From: Paracoccaceae bacterium | Lineage (GTDB): Bacteria; Pseudomonadota; Alphaproteobacteria; Rhodobacterales; Rhodobacteraceae | Direction: 5' to 3' | Length of the DNA stretch: 49,433 nucleotides | NCBI GenBank assembly: GCA_019090795.1 | Contig: JAHRVG010000018.1 | Coordinates: 1-49,433 of the forward strand | Shown: positions 44,838-49,433 of the stretch, in pieces | How the letters are laid out: each line of letters starts with the position of its first letter | Numbering within the stretch: the stretch's first letter is position 1 | Translations under genes and position numbers: made by a program | Notes under the pieces: generated by a model | Database searches by the model: none | The model's input: only the letters and a program-made list of their open reading frames with translations | Told to the model about the DNA's origin: nothing

Positions 44838-45314
44838 TTACTCTGTGGCGTCCTTAACGGCGTCGACAGCTCCCTCAACCGCCTTGGCCGCTTCATCAGC
44901 AACCTTAGCAGCGGCCTCCTCGGCAGCTTTGGCTGCTTCTTCAGCAGCCTTAGCAGCGGCTTCTTCAGCTGCTTTGGCGGCAGCTTCAGCAGCCTTAGCA
45001 GCGGCTTCTTCAGCAGCTTTGGCGGCAGCTTCAACAGCCTTGGCAGCGGCTTCTTCAGCAGCTTTGGCGGCAGCTTCAGCAGCCTTGGCAGCGGCTTCTT
45101 CAGCAGCCTTGGCAGCAGCTTCAGCAGCCTTGGCAGCGGCTTCTTCAGCGGCTTTCGCGGCAGCAGCCTTGGCAGCCGCGGCTTCCTCAACAGCAGCTTT
45201 CTCTACCGCAGCGGCTTCAATTGCGGCGGCTTCTTGGGCCTTGTTTTGTTCAACAAACCAATAGGCTGCGCCTGCCAAAACAATCACACCAGCCAAAATT
45301 ATCAGTTTTTTCAT
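44838..45314 (-). CDS. Membrane-anchored alanine-rich helical repeat protein
   Basis: The 158-residue protein starts MKKLIILAGVIVLAGAAYWFVEQNK, a membrane anchor, followed by about 120 residues of Ala, Lys and Glu. The core alternates 8- and 7-residue blocks AAEEAAAK and AAEAAAK, a 15-residue repeat (15/4 periodicity). This should be a long continuous helix or right-handed coiled coil, like TolA domain II, with no C-terminal domain. It would project from the inner membrane into the periplasm. It is separated from the tRNA-Gly gene and from a larger alanine-rich gene by terminators. No family I recognise. Confidence 0.78.
   Translation of the reverse strand: MKKLIILAGVIVLAGAAYWFVEQNKAQEAAAIEAAAVEKAAVEEAAAAKAAAAKAAEEAAAKAAEAAAKAAEEAAAKAAEAAAKAAEEAAAKAVEAAAKAAEEAAAKAAEAAAKAAEEAAAKAAEEAAKAAEEAAAKVADEAAKAVEGAVDAVKDATE
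44956..45135 (-). repeat. Four tandem 45-bp units encoding the 15-residue repeat
   Basis: Units at 44956-45000, 45001-45045, 45046-45090 and 45091-45135 are nearly identical, with a partial fifth unit after. Each encodes AAEEAAAK plus AAEAAAK. The unit is an exact multiple of three, so copy-number change keeps the frame. Confidence 0.9.
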
Positions 45315-45448
45315 ATTTCCAGTCCCTGTTCCACAAGGCTTGCTGTCAAGCCTTTTTCATTCACAATCGGAAATGCTCCGCCCTTTGGGAAAGTTCAACC
45401 CTTACTTCGCTATATTTTCAGCTAACGGCCATATTTCGCCAAAACAGC

Positions 45449-45474
45449 AAAAAGGGCTGCCAAATTGGCAGCCC
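45449..45474 (-). terminator. Terminator of the 453-residue alanine-rich gene
   Basis: GGGCTGCC (45454-45461) pairs perfectly with GGCAGCCC (45467-45474), with five T residues following on the minus strand. The stop is at 45498. The 183-base gap to the next gene therefore holds the promoter of the 158-residue gene. Confidence 0.92.
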
Positions 45475-45497
45475 TGAGCGGAATTTTTCTTGGATCG

Positions 45498-46859
45498 CTA
45501 CTTGAATGCAGCAAGTGCCTTTTCGGCCTCGGCAAACTTGGCCGCAGCCGCCTCTGCGTTGGCTTGGGCCACACTTACTGCATCCTTGGCCTCACGCGCC
45601 GCCTGTATCGCTGTTTCCTTGGCTGCATCACCTGTTGCAACAATCGCGTCGGCTTGCGTCATCTGATTGTGCGCCTCCGCAAGCGCCACCTTCGCTGCCT
45701 CGACCATAGCAGCCTTTTCCTGTTGCGCCGCACCCGCTAGCGCCAATGCATTAGAAGCAGCCCCGGCCTCCGCTTCTGCCGTTGCAATAGCCGCTTGGAC
45801 GTCCGTCAGCCCCTGCTCCACCGCCGCTTGCTTTTCGCCAGCTTTGTCCATGTTGACCTGTGCTCGTGCGACCGCGCCTTTGGCAACCTCGACCGTCTGG
45901 GAAATCTGTTGAAGGTGGGCCATCGCCATCTCCACAGCCTTTTGGTCTTGCGCCGCCGTTGCGCTATCTGTGTCGGCCTGCGTACTTGCCACCGCAACCA
46001 CCTCAAGTGCCGCAGCCGCTGATCTTCCGGCCGTTTCTGCAACTGTTTTCAGTGCCATAACCGAGGCTTGCGCCTTTTCGGCATTGTCATTTGCCACCTT
46101 CAACGCCTTGTCTGCCGCAGTTGCAACTGCTTCCGCCACATCCGCGCCGACCGCAGGCTGCTGTGCAATCGCGCTTGTCAGTGCTTCCTTGGAAGTCTCC
46201 ACAGCGGAGTCAGCAATGGCAACATTCTGCGCGGCCTCTGCCGCGATTGTAGCAGCGTCATCTGCATTTGCCTTAGCGTTCGCAGCCATCTGGCGGGATT
46301 TCTCGACAGCTAGCATTGCCGCCTTGGCTTTGGCCTGTGTGGTCGCCAGCTTTGCCGCCAGTTCCCCCTGCAAGCCCATCACCACATCCAGCGCTCTGCC
46401 CGCATCAGCCTGCGCCGTTGCCGCAATGTCTACTGCTGCTTTTGCCTTGGTAACAGCCGCCTTTTCCATGTCGGATCCCAACGCTGCAAAAGCGTCTTTC
46501 GCCACCGCCTGCGCTTGGCCTGCAGCAACAAAATCTTTGGTGGCAGTCGCCAGCGCCTCCTCAGCTGAGACAAGAGCGGTTTCTACCGCTTTGGCAGCAT
46601 CTTTAGCCGCCGCCTGCGCTGCCTCACTCTCAGCAGCTGCCGCCTCAGCGCGGATCAGCATTTCCTGCGCTGCCTGAGCTTGCGTGCGGGCCTGCGCCAA
46701 TGCTCCAACCTGTGTTTGCGCCGCAACCTGCGCGCTGTCAGCCGCATCCTGAGCAACTGCCATCAGCCGCGCCCGGTCCTGCGCCCTTTGATCCATCACG
46801 CCCCAAACCACGAGTATGGCCACCAGAACCAACGCAATAATGCCAACTGTTTTCTTCAT
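45498..46859 (-). CDS. Membrane-anchored alanine-rich coiled-coil protein
   Basis: The 453-residue protein starts MKKTVGIIALVLVAILVVWGVMDQRAQ, a single membrane helix, and continues with about 420 residues rich in Ala, Gln, Glu, Lys and Val without Pro or Cys clusters, e.g. SRQMAANAKANADDAATIAAEAAQN and AVSVAQANAEAAAAKFAEAEKALAAFK. This predicts a long helical rod. The plan resembles the shorter 158-residue neighbour, on the same strand. GAGG lies six bases before the ATG. No enzyme motif is visible; function unknown. Confidence 0.78.
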   Translation of the reverse strand: MKKTVGIIALVLVAILVVWGVMDQRAQDRARLMAVAQDAADSAQVAAQTQVGALAQARTQAQAAQEMLIRAEAAAAESEAAQAAAKDAAKAVETALVSAEEALATATKDFVAAGQAQAVAKDAFAALGSDMEKAAVTKAKAAVDIAATAQADAGRALDVVMGLQGELAAKLATTQAKAKAAMLAVEKSRQMAANAKANADDAATIAAEAAQNVAIADSAVETSKEALTSAIAQQPAVGADVAEAVATAADKALKVANDNAEKAQASVMALKTVAETAGRSAAAALEVVAVASTQADTDSATAAQDQKAVEMAMAHLQQISQTVEVAKGAVARAQVNMDKAGEKQAAVEQGLTDVQAAIATAEAEAGAASNALALAGAAQQEKAAMVEAAKVALAEAHNQMTQADAIVATGDAAKETAIQAAREAKDAVSVAQANAEAAAAKFAEAEKALAAFK

Positions 46860-47080
46860 CGTTTCCTCACTGAATTATTGTCCAACCACCCCGACGCGGC
46901 CGCTTTCCCATCCAAGCGACTTTGGTCATATCATTCGGGCTTGCAAGCCCAAAGTCATCGGATTTGCCTTTGCACCTGGCATGTTTAGCCAAATAGGGCC
47001 AGATTAACTGTTTTTTTCTCCCAAATCGCCTTCTAGCTATTGACGTGAGTGGTTTCCCTTTGCACACAGGTGGCAGCTTG

Positions 47081-47099
47081 ATCCGGCATCGCGCCGGAT
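47081..47099 (+). other. Leader hairpin upstream of infC
   Basis: ATCCGGC and GCCGGAT form a perfect seven-bp stem with a five-base loop, ending 42 bases before the infC start. The rest of the 281-base gap to the alanine-rich gene shows no other gene; a TTGACG at 47040-47045 is a possible -35. The hairpin may be part of an infC regulatory leader. Confidence 0.4.
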
Positions 47100-47140
47100 T
47101 ACCTTGCATTTGACAAACAGCCATAAAGGACTTGAGAGCA

Positions 47141-47692
47141 ATAGCCCGTAGACCACATCACGCGCCACCACAGCGCGACACCGGACCGCGCACAAACGAG
47201 CGCATCACCTCATCCGAAATTCGCCTGATCGGCGCAGACGGCGACAATGTCGGCGTTGTAACACCTGCACGCGGAATGGAACTGGCCGCCGCCGCTGGTT
47301 TGGACCTTGTTGAAATCTCGCCCAATGCAAAACCGCCGGTTTGCAAGGTGATGGATTATGGCAAGTTCAAATACGAAACGCAAAAGCGCGAATCCGAGGC
47401 CCGCAAAAAGCAGAAAATCATCGAGGTGAAAGAGGTCAAGTTTCGACCCAACACTGACACGAATGACTTTGAAGTCAAAATGCGCAACGTGATGAAGTTT
47501 CTGGGTAACGGCGACAAGGTCAAGGTGACGCTCCGCTTTCGTGGCCGTGAAATGGCACACCAAAATCTGGGGTCGCAATTGCTGCGCCGCGTTGCAGAGG
47601 CCGTGGGCGATGAAGGCAAGGTCGAGAGCATGCCTAAAATGGAAGGCCGTCAGATGATCATGATGGTTGGCCCCACACAGAAAAAAGTGTGA
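47141..47692 (+). CDS. infC: Translation initiation factor IF-3, apparent AUA start
   Basis: The 183-residue product is complete IF-3: [19 protein letters not shown], the linker [17 protein letters not shown] and C-domain [16 protein letters not shown]. No ATG or GTG exists in frame between a TGA at 47111 and the start of homology. A TTG at 47132 lies directly after the AAAGGA at 47125-47130, too close to be used. ATA at 47141 has AAAGGA ten bases upstream and gives the family N-terminus. E. coli infC starts with AUU, and IF-3 represses its own mRNA by rejecting such codons. The stop overlaps the next gene (GTGA). Confidence 0.85.
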   Translation: MARRPHHAPPQRDTGPRTNERITSSEIRLIGADGDNVGVVTPARGMELAAAAGLDLVEISPNAKPPVCKVMDYGKFKYETQKRESEARKKQKIIEVKEVKFRPNTDTNDFEVKMRNVMKFLGNGDKVKVTLRFRGREMAHQNLGSQLLRRVAEAVGDEGKVESMPKMEGRQMIMMVGPTQKKV

Positions 47693-48360
47693 GCAATCAG
47701 CCAACCACCGGCCATTCCGAGAATTTTCGGGACGGTTTTACCGATGGGCGGCTGGTCAATAAAACTTTTGAACGCAACTCCAAGCCCGTCATTGACGGGC
47801 TTGTGTCGTATCTTGGGGGGGCAACCGGCAACGCTCTGGAAATCGGCTCCGGCACCGGCCAGCATATTTGTGCCTTTGCACGTGCCCTGCCAGATTTACA
47901 GTGGACCCCTTCGGAACCCGACAAAATCCACCGCACCAGCATCAACGCCTGGCGCAATCACGCGGAATCATTGGCCAATCCGGCCATCGAAATCGACGCC
48001 AGTGCCGATTGGGCAACACTGCCCGAGGTTCAGAAAATCTCTCCGCTGACGCTGGTCCTGTCAATGAACGTGATCCACATCGCGCCCTTTGGCGTCGCCC
48101 GTGGAATGATCCAAGGTGCGGGAAAATCCCTCGCGCCCGGCGGCTATCTCACCTTCTACGGCCCCTTTGCGGAGAATGGCACACACACCGGCGAGGGCAA
48201 TCGCATTTTTGATGAACGTCTGCGTGCCGAAAACCCTGAATGGGGGGTGCGCGATGTGGCGGAATTACTGGCTCACGCCTCTGCAAACGGTATGGAATTT
48301 GCGCGTCTGCTGGAAATGCCGTCAAATAACCGTCTGCTGATGTTCCAAAAACCTGTCTAG
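47689..48360 (+). CDS. DUF938 class I SAM-dependent methyltransferase
   Basis: The 223-residue protein has the SAM-binding segment [22 protein letters not shown] near residue 48 and the DUF938 signatures [14 protein letters not shown] and [39 protein letters not shown]. The methyl acceptor is unknown. The GTG start overlaps the infC stop, so it is coupled to infC. Confidence 0.85.
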   Translation: MSNQPTTGHSENFRDGFTDGRLVNKTFERNSKPVIDGLVSYLGGATGNALEIGSGTGQHICAFARALPDLQWTPSEPDKIHRTSINAWRNHAESLANPAIEIDASADWATLPEVQKISPLTLVLSMNVIHIAPFGVARGMIQGAGKSLAPGGYLTFYGPFAENGTHTGEGNRIFDERLRAENPEWGVRDVAELLAHASANGMEFARLLEMPSNNRLLMFQKPV

Positions 48361-48425
48361 AGCATCCCGACTTTACTTTGAATCGTCAAACAACGCATTG
48401 CGTTTCAACAATAAGTCGAAACGCT

Positions 48426-48827
48426 TTAGCGCTTTTTCTTTTCTTCCACCGGCCCGCCCTGCTGTTTCCACGCACTAAACCCGCCTTGCAGATGGGCGAC
48501 ATTTTCCATCCCCATATCCTGTATCGCCTTGGCGGCCAGTGCAGAGCGCCAAGCGGAGGCGCAATAAAACACAAAGGTTTTATCCGGTTGGGCAAAAACA
48601 GCGCGGTGATAGATGCAGTCTGGATCCACCCAGAACTCCAGCATCCCGCGCGGCGCATGCACTGCACCGGGGATCTGGCCCTCGCGGGTCAATTCACGAA
48701 TATCACGCAGATCAACCATGACGAAACGCCCGCTATCCTGCGCTGCCATCGCCTCCTTGACTGGGATGGTCACGATTTCTGCGTTGGCCCGCGCCACCAG
48801 TTGTTCGGCACTTATTTTCATGTCCAT
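48426..48827 (-). CDS. Rhodanese-domain protein
   Basis: The 133-residue single-domain protein has VMVDLRDIRELTREGQIPGAVHAPRG and the active Cys89 in FYCASAWRSALAAKAIQDMG. It would carry a persulfide for sulfur transfer in the cytoplasm. It is 11 bases downstream of the DUF815 gene, so both are probably in one transcript. Confidence 0.92.
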   Translation of the reverse strand: MDMKISAEQLVARANAEIVTIPVKEAMAAQDSGRFVMVDLRDIRELTREGQIPGAVHAPRGMLEFWVDPDCIYHRAVFAQPDKTFVFYCASAWRSALAAKAIQDMGMENVAHLQGGFSAWKQQGGPVEEKKKR

Positions 48828-48838
48828 TCCCCGAACCT

Positions 48839-49433
48839 TTAATCCAGCGTTATTCCGCGCCGCCCGGCCAGATCAACCACATATTGCCAAGCTACACGGC
48901 CCGAGCGGTTGCCCCGTGTTTGCTGCCATTCAATAGCCTCGGCGCGCAGTGTTTCGTCACTAATTTCAATGCCATAAGCATCACAATATCCGCGGATCAT
49001 TTGCAAATAGGCGTCTTGGTCGCAGGGGTGGAAACCCAACCACAGACCAAAACGATCCGATAGGGAAACCTTTTCCTCAACCGCCTCGGAGGGGTTGATC
49101 GCGGTACCGCGTTCGTTCTCGATCATGTCGCGCGGCATCAGGTGGCGGCGGTTGGAAGTAGCGTAAAACGCCACGTTTTCGGGCCGCCCCTCAATGCCAC
49201 CATCCAGAACCGCCTTGAGCGATTTATAGTGCTGATCGTCGTGGCTAAAGCTGAGGTCATCGCAGAACAGCAGAAAGCGCTGATCGCTGGCGCGCAGCAG
49301 ATTTAGCAGACGACCAATAGAGGGCAGATCCTCGCGCTGGACCTCAACCACCTTTAGGCTTTCGCCCTGCCGCAGCACCTCTGCATGGACCGCTTTGACA
49401 AGGCTCGATTTGCCCATCCCACGCGAACCCCAA
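48839..49433 (-). CDS. DUF815 AAA+ ATPase, C-terminal part
   Basis: The frame runs to the window edge. It has Walker A GSRGMGKSSLVKAVHAEV at the start, Walker B FLLFCDDLSF, sensor segment NVAFYATSNRRHLMPRDM and the C-terminal NRSGRVAWQYVVDLAGRRG, all DUF815. The N-terminal part lies beyond the right end. The function of DUF815 proteins is not established. The ATG at 49417 is internal and is not the start. Confidence 0.92.
   Translation of the reverse strand, partial: WGSRGMGKSSLVKAVHAEVLRQGESLKVVEVQREDLPSIGRLLNLLRASDQRFLLFCDDLSFSHDDQHYKSLKAVLDGGIEGRPENVAFYATSNRRHLMPRDMIENERGTAINPSEAVEEKVSLSDRFGLWLGFHPCDQDAYLQMIRGYCDAYGIEISDETLRAEAIEWQQTRGNRSGRVAWQYVVDLAGRRGITLD

Noticed and set aside
44956-45135. 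CRISPR array
   Set aside because: The units are directly adjacent without spacers and encode a protein repeat.
44673-45425. Long rightward open frames with Ser/Gly/Phe-rich repeats opposite the 158-residue gene
   Set aside because: They are antisense shadows of the GC-rich alanine repeat; the leftward frame has a start signal, anchor and terminator.
45970-46677. Rightward Ala/Ser-rich frame opposite the 453-residue gene
   Set aside because: It is the antisense of alanine codons and has no start signal or terminator.
47132-47140. TTG at 47132 as the infC start
   Set aside because: It follows the AAAGGA by one base, too close for initiation.

Overview
The window reads as a chromosomal segment of an alphaproteobacterium of the Rhodobacteraceae (Roseobacter-like) type. 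Support comes from the short proline-tRNA ligase, ccmABCDG cytochrome c maturation genes, hdaA next to ppk and ppx, a Hint-domain protein, an RTX protein, a non-pyrrolysine MttB-family protein and the metR/metF pair. I cannot name the genus. Nearly all of it is ordinary housekeeping chromosome. I see no transposase, phage gene, integrase or CRISPR array. The first 18 bases are not biological: they match the Tn5/Nextera mosaic end used in sequencing libraries, so this is a contig end, and pyrD is cut there.

Layout. 1-3157: the 3' part of pyrD, an ArsC-family gene, then a leftward cluster of two hotdog thioesterases and a MATE exporter. 3241-11450: a 10-TM putative metal exporter behind a Fur/Mur-like box, then two MerR regulators with matching operator-like dyads, followed by fadE, a GST gene, fadA and fadB, closed by a terminator. 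11521-17366: a ubiquinone hydroxylase with an FNR-like site in its promoter, suhB, the divergent metR/metF pair, a third thioesterase and an RTX protein. 17503-25779: efp, a small conserved protein, then AI-2E transporter-hdaA-ppk-ppx, and a leftward glycosyltransferase and FkbM methyltransferase pair.

26045-34412: proS, lolC and lolD, then ccmA and ccmB, separated from ccmC, ccmD and ccmG by about 2 kb that carries a pterin dehydratase, an unknown gene and a Hint-domain protein. 34420-44507: a possible 30-residue membrane protein, an MttB-family methyltransferase, guaA, nrdR, ribD, prfC, a metallo-beta-lactamase-fold protein that lacks the usual metal motif, and an ABC exporter. 44623-49433: tRNA-Gly(TCC), two membrane-anchored alanine-rich helical proteins, infC with an apparent AUA start, a DUF938 methyltransferase, a rhodanese and a truncated DUF815 ATPase.

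How the genes work together: fadE, fadA and fadB give the steps of beta-oxidation and are probably controlled by the adjacent MerR pair. The ccm genes export haem and supply reductant for cytochrome c assembly. lolC and lolD release lipoproteins from the inner membrane. hdaA, ppk and ppx join control of replication initiation to polyphosphate turnover in one overlapping transcription unit. The items most worth a second look are the alanine-rich stalk pair, the infC start, the lolC tail duplicated before lolD, the metal-site loss in the MBL protein and the dyad over the ubiM promoter.
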